From assembly GCF_001426405.1 (NCBI RefSeq), contig NZ_LMEP01000027.1:41550-105549 (forward strand): a stretch of DNA of 64,000 nucleotides. Reading direction: 5' to 3'. The position numbers were made by a program, and so were the translations under genes. Each line of letters begins with the position of its first letter. Positions within the stretch are counted from its first letter, which is position 1. The notes beneath the pieces were generated by a model. The model was not told where the DNA came from, ran no database searches, and was given only the letters and a program-made list of their open reading frames with translations. Below, piece after piece: positions 1-7,648 of this stretch. Source of the DNA: Streptomyces sp. Root1304. GTDB lineage: Bacteria > Actinomycetota > Actinomycetes > Streptomycetales > Streptomycetaceae.

Positions 1-21
1 CCCGTCGTTGCCCGGAGGGCG

Positions 22-133
22 GCCCCGCGGCATCTGGTGCGTGCTCTCGGCGTGCCGGGCGGAAGCCCTCGTACTGGACCGTACTCGGGCTTTCGCCCGG
101 TGCGGCGAGAGCACGCACCAGATGCCGCGGGGC
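22..133. repeat. 112-nt near-perfect inverted repeat (long hairpin)
   Basis: The outer arms, 22-49 and 106-133, are perfectly complementary over 28 bp. The stem continues inward (51-74 with 81-104), with a mismatch at 50/105, G-T pairs at 53/102, 54/101 and 62/93, and mismatches at 69/86 and 70/85, closing on a 6-nt loop at 75-80. The whole is about 53 paired positions around six bases. This is far longer than an ordinary terminator and carries no ORF of its own. It directly precedes a broken methyltransferase remnant, which fits a small non-autonomous mobile element (MITE-like) or dispersed palindrome. That origin is inference. Confidence 0.85.
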
Positions 134-162
134 AGACGGGAGTGTGACGACAGGCCCTAGGT

Positions 163-480
163 GTGCGCGAGGCGCTGCGCGGGGAGTACGGCGAGGCGTC
201 CGCGCTCATCGGGGACGGCGGCGACGCGAGCGTCGGCAACCTCGGCATCCGTACGCGGGGCGATACCGCGGAGGCGCTGGACGCGCTGGCGCGGGCGCAC
301 GGTCTCGATCCCCTGCCGTGGCAGGGGCGTACGGATCTTCCACGACCATCTCGACGACGGCCGGCGGCCCGGGGAGGCCGAGTACCGGGCGGCGTTGGAG
401 ACGGAGTGGGCCGCCTCCTGGCGGAGCCCGTACCGCGATCTGGCCCGGCTGCTGCACACGGTGGCGCGCGCAGGCGGACC
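163..480 (+). pseudogene. C-terminal remnant of a CmoM/SmtA-like SAM methyltransferase, frameshifted
   Basis: The frame starting at 163 runs to about 327 and ends in a segment reading GLDPLPWQG. The frame offset by one then continues GVRIFHDHL and SPYRDLARLLHTVAR, which matches the C-terminal signature of the CmoM/SmtA methyltransferase family (a GVRVFHDY-like strand followed by a PY..L.R.IH-like segment). Removing one G from the GGGG run at 324-327 joins the two frames cleanly. The SAM-binding N-terminal domain is absent: the frame is closed by TGA at 151-153 and the long hairpin at 22-133 lies where it should be. It is read as a truncated, frameshifted pseudogene; a sequencing error could explain the frameshift but not the missing N-terminus. 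Confidence 0.6.
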
Positions 481-573
481 CCGGCGGGACGGGAGGGGTC
501 CGCCGGGGCGTGAAGGCGCCGGGCCGCCCTCGCGAGTCACGCGCCCGTGCCGGCCGGGCTCGCCGGCCGGTCG

Positions 574-1134
574 CTACTGCCCGACCCTGCCGTCGACGCA
601 CTCCCGCAGCAGGTCGGCGTGCCCGCAGTGGCGGGCGTACTCCTCGATCCGGTGCACCATCAGCTCCCGCACCGCGATCGCCTCCTTCCCCAGCCGCTCG
701 CCGAGGTCCGGGTGTGCGGCGAGCGTGCGGTCGAGCAGGGCCTGTTCGCGTTCCAGGTCGGCGAACGCCTCGTCGACCAGGGCCGGTTCGGCGAGGGCTC
801 CATGGAAGTCCGCGTCCTTAGGGCCGTAGATCTTCGGCAGCGGTTCGCCGTCGGTGACCCAGTTGAACCAGTCCCGCTCCGCCTCGGCAAGGTGCCGGAC
901 GAGGCCGAGCAGCGACATCGTGGACGGCGGGACCGAACGACGGGCCAGCTGCTCCGCGTCCAGGCCGTCGCACTTCATCCGCAGCGTGTGCCGATATCCC
1001 GTCAGGAAATCGAGGAGCGTGGCGAGTTCGCCCTCGGGAGGGGGTCCCTCCTGTTCGCGGGGGTCGTCGTCGGGGTCGACCCACATGTCGGCATAGACGG
1101 TCGCCCGGGTCCATCGCTCAGGTTGATCGCTCAT
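574..1134 (-). CDS. DinB family (DUF664, mycothiol-transferase-like) protein
   Basis: The 186-residue product has the DinB/YfiT four-helix-bundle pattern: a tryptophan- and aspartate-rich N-terminus, an L.RHLAEAERDWF helix whose His is a typical metal ligand, and a C-terminal MVHRIEEYARHCGHADLLRE segment with further metal-binding His residues. Actinobacterial members are thiol-dependent (often mycothiol) S-transferases or detoxification proteins; the substrate here is unknown. The start at 1134 (MSDQ) was preferred; an in-frame ATG at 1143 is equally possible and neither has a strong ribosome site. It stands alone, divergent from the GH3 gene. Confidence 0.8.
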   Translation of the reverse strand: MSDQPERWTRATVYADMWVDPDDDPREQEGPPPEGELATLLDFLTGYRHTLRMKCDGLDAEQLARRSVPPSTMSLLGLVRHLAEAERDWFNWVTDGEPLPKIYGPKDADFHGALAEPALVDEAFADLEREQALLDRTLAAHPDLGERLGKEAIAVRELMVHRIEEYARHCGHADLLRECVDGRVGQ

Positions 1135-1318
1135 CTGGCGCATGCTGATCCATCGGAGCCCCGCCCCGCCACCCAATTTCGGCGGGGTGGTCTCCGGAGG
1201 CCATCAGGCGCGGAGGGTTGACGCGCACACGGCCGCCCCATAACTTCATGCCTTGATAAAAGTCTTGCTGAGCTTGCTGCTGGTGTCGGTGGACCACGGA
1301 CAGCGAAGGATTTGTCAG

Positions 1319-4300
1319 GTGCATAACATAAACAAGCGTGTCCGCACATTCCCCCGACGGGGAGGTCGCAGAAGAACGGTGGGTACGACCGCGGTCGCCG
1401 TGACCGCCGTCCTCACCGGTCTGCTCACCGGGGGCCTGCCGAGCGCCGCCGCCCAGGAGCCCGCGCCGCTCGCCGTCGACCGGTTCGAGGGCGAGGTCCC
1501 GTTCGCCCCGCCACCCGCCGAGGGACTCTTCACCTGGGGGAACGCCGCCGAGTCCCACCCGAAGCTCGAACTACGGGAGCGTGCCGACGCCCCCGAGGGC
1601 GGCACGGTCCTCGAAGGCCGCTACGACATCGGCGGCTGGGGCGGCTTCACCCATGACTTCGCCTTCGACCGCCCGGCGCACGACTGGACGGCGTACAGGG
1701 GCATCCGGTTCTGGTGGTACGGCCAGAACACGGCGCCGCTGCCGCCCGGCTCGGGCAAGCGGATCGCCTTCGAGATCAAGGACGGCGGCGCGAACGGCGA
1801 GGCGTCCGAGCTGTGGACGACCTCCTTCACCGACGACTGGGAGGGCTGGCACCTCGTCGAGATCCCGTTCGCGCAGTTCGTCTACCGGACCGACTACCAG
1901 CCCGTCGGCGGCATCGACCAGGTCCTCGGGCTGGACCGGATGTGGGGATACGCCGTCACGCTGCCGACCGGGGCCCCGGGGGCGTTCGCGCTCGACGGGG
2001 TGGAGCTGTACGGCGCGGCCGAGCCCGCGCTCACCACCCGGGTGGTGACGAAGTCGGCGGTGCACCCCGTCGACGAGGGCGGCAGCGCCCGGGTCGACGT
2101 CTCGGTGGCCACCACCGGCTCCGGGCCGACCGGTGCGCCGGTCACGGTGACGTACGCGACGGAGGGCGGCGGCGCCGAGCCGGGGAAGGACTACCGGCCC
2201 GTCTCGGGCAGCCTGGTGTTCCCCGCCGGGACGCCCTCCGGCACGACCCGGTCGATCACCGTGCAGACCCTCGAGGACGGTGTCGCCGAGTCCGCGGAGA
2301 CGATCCCGGTCCGGCTGACGGTCGACGGCGCCAAGGCTCCCTCGGAGTCCCCGACGGTCGTGGTGAACGCGCACGGGCTGCCGTACCTCGACACCCGGCT
2401 GCCGGTGCGCAAACGGGTCGCCGACCTCGTCTCCCGGATGTCGCTCGCGGAGAAGGCCGGCCAGATGACGCAGGCCGAGCGCAACGCCCTGCGGGCTCCC
2501 GGTGACATCGCCGGATACGCCCTCGGCTCGCTGCTCTCGGGCGGCGGCTCGGTCCCCACCCCGAACACACCCGAGGCCTGGGCCGCCATGGTCGACGCGT
2601 ACCAGCTGCGCACCCGCGCGACCCGCTTCCAGATCCCGCTGGTCTACGGCGTGGACGCCGTCCACGGGCACAACAACGTCGTCGGGGCGACGGTCATGCC
2701 GCACAACATCGGCATCGGCGCCGGACGCGATCCCGAGCTCGCCGCGCGGACCGGCGCCGTCACGGCGAAGGAGGTACGGGCCACCGGCGTGCCCTGGGAC
2801 TTCGCGCCGTGCCTGTGCGTGACCCGCGACGAACGCTGGGGCCGCTCGTACGAGGCCTTCGGCGAGGACCCGGCGCTCGTGACGGCCATGGAGACCGTCA
2901 TCAACGGCATGCAGGGCGCCCGGAACGGCAGGGACCTCGACCGCAACGACAAGGTCCTGACGAGCGCCAAGCACTTCGTCGGGGACGGCGGCACCGCCTT
3001 CGGCTCCTCGACCACGGGTTCGTACACGACGGACCAGGGCGTCACCACGGTCACCCGCGCGGAACTGGAGGCGGTGCACCTCGCGCCGTTCGCCGAGGCC
3101 GTGAAGCGCGGCACCGGGACGGTGATGCCCTCGTACTCCTCGCTCGACGTCCTGGGCGACGGGCGGGGGCCGGTGAAGATGCACGCCAATGCCGAGATGA
3201 TCAACGGGGTCCTCAAGGACCGCATGGGCTTCGAGGGTTTCGTCATCAGCGACTGGCAGGCCATCGACCAGATCCCCGGCGACTACGCCGGCGACGTGCG
3301 CACCTCGGTGAACGCCGGTCTCGACATGATCATGGTGCCGACGAACTACCAGGAGTTCACCCGGACCCTGACCGACGAGGTCGGCGCCGGCCGGATCCCG
3401 GTCGCGCGGATCGACGACGCGGTGGCCCGCGTCCTGACCCAGAAGTTCCGGCTCGGCCTGTTCGAGAAGCCGTACGCGGACACGACGAACCTGCCGTCGA
3501 TCGGCTCGGCCGAACACCGCGCGGTGGCCCGCGAGGCCGTGGCGAAGTCCCAGGTGCTGCTGAGGAACGAGGGCGGGGTCCTGCCGCTGAAGCCCTCCCA
3601 GAAGGTGTACGTGGCCGGGTCGAACGCCGACGACCTGGGCAACCAGGCGGGTGGCTGGACCATCAGCTGGCAGGGCTCGTCCGGCCGGACCACGGCGGGC
3701 ACGACGATCCTCGAAGGGATGCGCAGGGCCGCGCCGGGGGCCGACATCGCCTTCTCGAAGGAGGCCTCCGCCCCGACCGACGGCTATGACGTGGGCGTGG
3801 TGGTGGTCGGCGAGACCCCCTACGCCGAGGGGTTCGGGGACGTCGGCAACGGCAACGACCTCGAACTGACCGCCGCCGACAAGGCGGCCGTCGACACGGT
3901 GTGCGCGGCGATGCCGTGTGCGGTGCTGGTCGTGTCCGGGCGGCCCCAGCTCCTCGGTGCGCGGCTCGCGACCGTCGACGCCCTGGTCGCCTCCTGGCTG
4001 CCGGGCACGGAGGGCGACGGCGTCGCCGATGTCCTCTACGGCAGGAGGCCGTTCACCGGGCAGCTGCCGGTGAGCTGGCCGAGGTCGGAGGCGCAGCTGC
4101 CGCTCAATGTGGGTGACGAGCGCTACGACCCGCAGTACCCGTACGGCTGGGGGCTCACCACCCTGACCGCGACGCCGTCGGGCGGGGAACCGGCGCTGCG
4201 GGCGCTCGGTGTCGCCGCCGGGGCACTGCGGTCGGCCGGGCGGGGTGCCTCCCCCGAGGCGCGGAAGCTCGTCGGGGTGGCACGGCTGATCGTCCAGAAG

Positions 4301-4426
4301 AGGATCGGCCAGAACATCACGGCGGCCGCGGCCGGGCCGTTCGCCGACGCGGACCACCTGCTGCTCACGGGTGATCCGGAGGGAGCGATCGGCAGGCTGA
4401 CGGAGGCGTTCCGGGCCGCGGGCTGA
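1319..4426 (+). CDS. Secreted GH3 beta-glucosidase / exo-beta-glucanase with CBM11-like and Calx-beta domains
   Basis: The 1035-residue protein starts with a basic N-region and hydrophobic core ending in AAAQ, a Sec signal peptide of about 46 residues. Next comes a beta-sandwich resembling CBM11 (about 50-235), a Calx-beta module (about 240-350), the GH3 barrel (about 365-690) and the GH3 C-terminal sandwich. KHFVGDGGT and VISDW (nucleophile Asp near 645) are typical of barley ExoI-like exo-1,3/1,4-beta-glucanases, so it probably releases glucose from beta-glucans outside the cell. GTG 1319 was chosen because GAAGGA at 1305-1310 lies 8 nt upstream; the longer TTG start at 1253 has no such site and would spoil the signal peptide. 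No CebR-type operator was seen upstream. Confidence 0.9.
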   Translation: MHNINKRVRTFPRRGGRRRTVGTTAVAVTAVLTGLLTGGLPSAAAQEPAPLAVDRFEGEVPFAPPPAEGLFTWGNAAESHPKLELRERADAPEGGTVLEGRYDIGGWGGFTHDFAFDRPAHDWTAYRGIRFWWYGQNTAPLPPGSGKRIAFEIKDGGANGEASELWTTSFTDDWEGWHLVEIPFAQFVYRTDYQPVGGIDQVLGLDRMWGYAVTLPTGAPGAFALDGVELYGAAEPALTTRVVTKSAVHPVDEGGSARVDVSVATTGSGPTGAPVTVTYATEGGGAEPGKDYRPVSGSLVFPAGTPSGTTRSITVQTLEDGVAESAETIPVRLTVDGAKAPSESPTVVVNAHGLPYLDTRLPVRKRVADLVSRMSLAEKAGQMTQAERNALRAPGDIAGYALGSLLSGGGSVPTPNTPEAWAAMVDAYQLRTRATRFQIPLVYGVDAVHGHNNVVGATVMPHNIGIGAGRDPELAARTGAVTAKEVRATGVPWDFAPCLCVTRDERWGRSYEAFGEDPALVTAMETVINGMQGARNGRDLDRNDKVLTSAKHFVGDGGTAFGSSTTGSYTTDQGVTTVTRAELEAVHLAPFAEAVKRGTGTVMPSYSSLDVLGDGRGPVKMHANAEMINGVLKDRMGFEGFVISDWQAIDQIPGDYAGDVRTSVNAGLDMIMVPTNYQEFTRTLTDEVGAGRIPVARIDDAVARVLTQKFRLGLFEKPYADTTNLPSIGSAEHRAVAREAVAKSQVLLRNEGGVLPLKPSQKVYVAGSNADDLGNQAGGWTISWQGSSGRTTAGTTILEGMRRAAPGADIAFSKEASAPTDGYDVGVVVVGETPYAEGFGDVGNGNDLELTAADKAAVDTVCAAMPCAVLVVSGRPQLLGARLATVDALVASWLPGTEGDGVADVLYGRRPFTGQLPVSWPRSEAQLPLNVGDERYDPQYPYGWGLTTLTATPSGGEPALRALGVAAGALRSAGRGASPEARKLVGVARLIVQKRIGQNITAAAAGPFADADHLLLTGDPEGAIGRLTEAFRAAG

Positions 4427-4440
4427 GGGAGGCCGGACGG

Positions 4441-4467
4441 CCCCCGGGGTGGATCCCGCCCCGGGGG
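4441..4467 (+). terminator. Hairpin terminator after the GH3 gene
   Basis: Nine-bp GC arms at 4441-4449 and 4459-4467 enclose a 9-nt loop, 15 nt after the GH3 stop. There is no U-tract, which is usual for Streptomyces terminators. Confidence 0.6.
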
Positions 4468-4474
4468 TTCGGGC

Positions 4475-4503
4475 TTGTCGGTGATCCCTTTCCGGAGTAT
4501 CTT
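4475..4503 (+). promoter_or_regulatory. Promoter of the leaderless padR gene
   Basis: A -35 TTGTCG (4475-4480) and -10 TATCTT (4498-4503) are separated by 17 bp. A start about 7 nt downstream would fall on the ATG at 4511, so the mRNA is probably leaderless; no ribosome site is present at a usable distance. Confidence 0.6.
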
Positions 4504-4504
4504 G

Positions 4505-4531
4505 CATTGCATGGTTCCTGGTAACGCAATG
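4505..4531. promoter_or_regulatory. Inverted repeat at padR start, probable autoregulatory operator
   Basis: CATTGC (4505-4510) and GCAATG (4526-4531) are perfect inverted arms 15 bp apart, overlapping the predicted transcription start and first codons of padR. PadR proteins commonly bind such sites in their own promoters. The assignment is inference. Confidence 0.45.
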
Positions 4532-4882
4532 AACGAGACGGGCGGCAGGGTTCCCAGCCAACTCCGCAAGGGAGTGCTGGAGTACTGCGTCCTCGCGCTG
4601 CTCAGGGACGAGCCGAAGTACGGTGTCGAGCTCGTCGCCGAGCTCTCCGCCGTGAGCGTCATGACCACCAGCCAGGGCACGATCTACCCCTTGCTGTCGA
4701 GGCTCCGGCGCGAGGGACTCGTCGACACCGAGCTGCGCGACTCGCCCAGTGGGCCGCCGCGCCGCTACTACACGCTCACCGGTGTCGGCCGGGCCTCCCT
4801 CACCGAATTCGCCCAGGCGTGGCCGCTGTTCAGGGACGCCGTCGACCACTTCCTCACCGACCCACAGGGGGACTCCGCATGA
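4511..4882 (+). CDS. PadR family transcriptional regulator
   Basis: This 123-residue protein is nearly all PadR winged-helix: SQLRKGVLEYCVLALL (helix 1), YGVELVAEL, TTSQGTIYPLLSRLRREGLV (recognition helix and wing) and a short dimerisation helix. The ATG at 4511 is placed at the predicted transcription start (leaderless); ATG 4529 is an alternative. Its stop overlaps the start of the next gene as ATGA at 4879-4882, so the two are translationally coupled. PadR/HAAS-domain pairs are common; the PadR protein usually represses the pair and other membrane functions. The ligand is unknown. Confidence 0.92.
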   Translation: MVPGNAMNETGGRVPSQLRKGVLEYCVLALLRDEPKYGVELVAELSAVSVMTTSQGTIYPLLSRLRREGLVDTELRDSPSGPPRRYYTLTGVGRASLTEFAQAWPLFRDAVDHFLTDPQGDSA

Positions 4883-5436
4883 ACGCCATCGACCACCCGC
4901 TCGTCGCCGCCTACCTCGACGCCGTCGCGCGGGAGACCGTGATGCTGCCCGCCGAGCGCCGGGCCGAACTCCTCGCGGATCTCCGCGAGCACGTCGAGGC
5001 CGCCGGGGCCCGGGACGACGACCAGGTCCGCGCGGTCCTCGCCGGACTCGGCGATCCCCGTACCGTGGCCGCGTCCGCCCTGACCGAGGAGGCTCCGGCG
5101 GGTACGGTCGCCCCGGCTGCCGACTTCCGGGGCCGCACCCGGCTGACCGCGCTGCTGCTCTCCGTCTCCGGGCTGCTGCTCCTGATCGGCTCCACCCTGG
5201 GGACGATCGCGCTGATCGCCTCGATGGTGCTGCTGTGGACCTCGTCGCAGTGGGACAGGCGCGAGAAGGTCATCGCCACCGCCGCCTGTGTGACCGTGCC
5301 GGTCCTGGTGTTCCTGGGCGCCCTGCTCGGGGCCGCCGGCCGGATCGGCCCGACGGAACTCCTGCTGGTCGCCGTTTTCTCGCTCGGCGTCCCGGTGGCC
5401 GGGGCCACCATGCTGGTCCGCGCCGCCCGCCGCTGA
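4879..5436 (+). CDS. HAAS (DUF1700-like) signalling-domain membrane protein
   Basis: A 185-residue protein with an N-terminal helical HAAS domain (about 1-75, including AERRAELLADLREHVE), which usually pairs with PadR regulators, followed by a linker and three or four predicted membrane helices (LTALLLSVSGLLLLIG, TIALIASMVLLW, ACVTVPVLVFLGALLG and a final one). It shares an ATGA overlap with padR. HAAS proteins are thought to transmit a membrane or envelope signal to the co-encoded regulator; the enzymatic role, if any, is unknown. Confidence 0.8.
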   Translation: MNAIDHPLVAAYLDAVARETVMLPAERRAELLADLREHVEAAGARDDDQVRAVLAGLGDPRTVAASALTEEAPAGTVAPAADFRGRTRLTALLLSVSGLLLLIGSTLGTIALIASMVLLWTSSQWDRREKVIATAACVTVPVLVFLGALLGAAGRIGPTELLLVAVFSLGVPVAGATMLVRAARR

Positions 5437-5481
5437 CCGCAGGGAGCGGGACCGCCGGAGACACCGACCGGGCGGGAGCCG

Positions 5482-6354
5482 TCAGGCCGTGGGCCCCGGG
5501 ATCTGGAGGGCCTTGGCGCTGCGGTCCCAGCCGGACCACAGGTCGGTGTCGACGCAGTAGCCGCATCCCGGGCCGAAGAACATCCCGCGGGCGTTCTCGT
5601 CACCGAGCAGCCAGTAGCGCAGCCAGGCGGTGGTCGGCGCGCGGAAGTTCCCGCCGTCGCCGATGGAGCTGAGGTGGCCGGCGCCGCGGACCTCCCCGTA
5701 CACGGCCGGGACGTGGTCCGAGTCCCGGTACATCGCCTTCACCAGAGCGGGCCACACCGTCAGGTCGCGCTCGCCCGCGAGGTAGAAGACGGGCTCGTCC
5801 ATCAGGTCCGGGTCCGCCAGCGGACCCGGCTGGATCGGGAGCGCCGTGTCCACCCGGGGGTCGATCGCCGCGTTGATCGCCGCCGCGCCGCCCTGCGAGT
5901 GGCCGGCCGAGGCGATGTGCTCCAGGTCGACCTTGCCGTAGTACCTGCTGGAGCTGTCCGCGTCGCGCTGCTCCAGGACGTCGATCCCCGCGCGCATGCT
6001 GATCGCGAAGTTCGACGTCGGGGTGTTGGCGGCGGCGACGATGAAGCCGCGGCTCGCCCAGTGCCGGAGCAGCGAGCTGTAGAAGCCGGGCACCGCGCCC
6101 GTACCGTTGCCCCAGATGATCACCGGGTGCCGCTCGCCCGAACGGCCCATGTCGGTGGGGCGGTAGAAGGTGTGCACCGCCTCGATGTCGACGCTCACCT
6201 CGTACGGGCCGGGGCTTCCCCAATCGGTGCCGACGGACGGGACGGTTCCCGGCGTCGCGGTGTCGACGGCGCCCGCGGTTCCCGGCGTCGTGCACACCGC
6301 CAGCACGGCGGCGAGCAGCAGCCCGCCCAGTACGCGGCTCGTTCTCCCTGGCAT
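5482..6354 (-). CDS. Secreted alpha/beta hydrolase (cutinase/acetylxylan-esterase-like)
   Basis: A 290-residue protein with a clear Sec signal peptide (arginine N-region, LLLAAVLAVCTT core, cleavage near AGA-VD). The alpha/beta hydrolase fold is shown by the IWGNGTGAV oxyanion strand, GHSQGG nucleophile elbow, an acidic residue in AGERDLTVWP and a His in GAGHLSS. A CGYC pair near the C-terminus may form a disulfide. Related Streptomyces proteins act on acetylated or polyester-type substrates, but the substrate cannot be read here. GAAGGAG lies 5 nt before the ATG. The gene is monocistronic on the minus strand. Confidence 0.85.
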   Translation of the reverse strand: MPGRTSRVLGGLLLAAVLAVCTTPGTAGAVDTATPGTVPSVGTDWGSPGPYEVSVDIEAVHTFYRPTDMGRSGERHPVIIWGNGTGAVPGFYSSLLRHWASRGFIVAAANTPTSNFAISMRAGIDVLEQRDADSSSRYYGKVDLEHIASAGHSQGGAAAINAAIDPRVDTALPIQPGPLADPDLMDEPVFYLAGERDLTVWPALVKAMYRDSDHVPAVYGEVRGAGHLSSIGDGGNFRAPTTAWLRYWLLGDENARGMFFGPGCGYCVDTDLWSGWDRSAKALQIPGPTA

Positions 6355-6513
6355 ACGAACTCCTTCACGGGTCCGGCACGTTGCGCGTCCTCGCAAGCGT
6401 GACCAGAGCCATGATCGAGCGCGCCGGCCCGGGTGTCTGTCCGCAGGAGCCCAGACCTCGGGCGGCACGCTTGTGCAGGTGCCCACCGGGTACGGGAACG
6501 CCCGCGGCCCCCG

Positions 6514-6530
6514 CCGAACCAGTGGTTCGG
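6514..6530. promoter_or_regulatory. 17-bp perfect palindrome between GAPDH 3' end and the secreted hydrolase gene
   Basis: CCGAACC (6514-6520) and GGTTCGG (6524-6530) are perfect arms around a 3-nt centre. It lies about 40 nt past the GAPDH stop region and about 160 nt upstream of the hydrolase start, so it could be an operator or a short hairpin. Function is unassigned. Confidence 0.35.
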
Positions 6531-6568
6531 ACGCGGCGTCGTTGTACAGGATCGTGTTCCAGTAGGCG

Positions 6569-7522
6569 TCAGCCCCACTCGTTGTCGTACCAGGCGACGA
6601 CCTTGATGTGGCGGCCCTCGACGCGGGTCAGCTCCGAGTCGAAGATCGACGAGGCCGGGTTACCGGTGATGTCGGAGGAGACGAGCGCGTCCTCCGAGTA
6701 CTCCAGGACACCGGCGAGCGGGCCCTCGGCGGCGGTGCGGTACGCGGCGAGGACGTCCTCGCGCGTCACGTCGCGGGCGACGGTGGTGTTCAGCTCGACG
6801 ATCGAACCGACCGGGACGGGCACGCGGATCGAGTCGCCCGACAGCTTGCCGTCGAGGTTCGGCAGCACGTGGCCGATGGCCTTGGCGGCGCCCGTCGAGG
6901 TGGGCACGATGTTGACGCCGGCGGCGCGGGCGCGACGCGGGTCGCGGTGCGGGCCGTCCTGCAGGTTCTGCTCCTGCGTGTAGGCGTGCACCGTCGTCAT
7001 GAAGCCGTGCTCGATGCCCGCGAGGTCGTCGAGGACCTTGGCGAGGGGCGCGAGCGCGTTCGTCGTGCAGGAGGCGTTCGAGACGATCGTGTGCAGATCG
7101 GCGTCGTACGCGTCGGTGTTGACGCCGTACGCCAGCGTGACGTCGGCACCGTCGGCCGGCGCGCTGACGAGGACGCGCTTGGCGCCGGCGTCGATGTGGG
7201 CGCGGGCGGCCTTGGCGTTGGTGAAGCGACCGGTCGCCTCGAGGACGATCTCGACACCGAGCTCGGCCCAGGGAAGCTGCGCCGGCTCGCGCTCGGCGAG
7301 GACCTTGATGCGGCGGCCGTCGACGACGAGGGTGTCGCCGTCGACGCTCACCGGGCGGCCGAGGCGGCCGGAGGTCGAGTCGAAGGCGAGCAGTCGCGCG
7401 AGGGCCTTCGGCTCCGTCAGGTCGTTGACGGCCACGATCTCGAGGTCGGTGTCGCGCTCGAGCAGTGCGCGGAGCACGTTGCGTCCGATGCGACCGAAAC
7501 CGTTGATGGCGATGCGAGTCAT
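6569..7522 (-). CDS. gap: Type I glyceraldehyde-3-phosphate dehydrogenase, C-terminally short
   Basis: The product is NAD(P)-dependent GAPDH of glycolysis: an INGFGRIGR Rossmann motif at the N-terminus, the SNASCTTN catalytic cysteine motif, and HAYTQEQNLQDGPHRDPRRARAA-type S-loop features. ATG 7522 has AAGGGA 8 nt upstream. The protein stops with TGA right after WYDNEWG, giving 317 residues, whereas family members normally continue with a last helix (YSNR... type) to about 331-336 residues. The final 10-15 residues are therefore missing. The gene lies 126 bp downstream of a GlxA-type regulator on the same strand, so that regulator may control it. Streptomyces usually has another gap gene elsewhere, which might make this copy dispensable (inference). 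Confidence 0.9.
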   Translation of the reverse strand: MTRIAINGFGRIGRNVLRALLERDTDLEIVAVNDLTEPKALARLLAFDSTSGRLGRPVSVDGDTLVVDGRRIKVLAEREPAQLPWAELGVEIVLEATGRFTNAKAARAHIDAGAKRVLVSAPADGADVTLAYGVNTDAYDADLHTIVSNASCTTNALAPLAKVLDDLAGIEHGFMTTVHAYTQEQNLQDGPHRDPRRARAAGVNIVPTSTGAAKAIGHVLPNLDGKLSGDSIRVPVPVGSIVELNTTVARDVTREDVLAAYRTAAEGPLAGVLEYSEDALVSSDITGNPASSIFDSELTRVEGRHIKVVAWYDNEWG

Positions 7523-7648
7523 GAATGGTGTCCCTTCAACTTCTGCGTCGCCACCAGGTTCGCTCGCCGGGAGCGGCCCCGACAGAGGCGGGATCGCCAC
7601 GGTCCGCAAGGATCGCGCCAATAGCCCCCGGAGGCGGGTCCCGCGCGG

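Noticed and set aside
1571..4849. A 1092-residue minus-strand frame over the GH3 gene
   Set aside because: It is the antisense shadow of the GH3 gene, with Arg/Pro/Gly/His-rich composition and no domain, typical of high-GC DNA.
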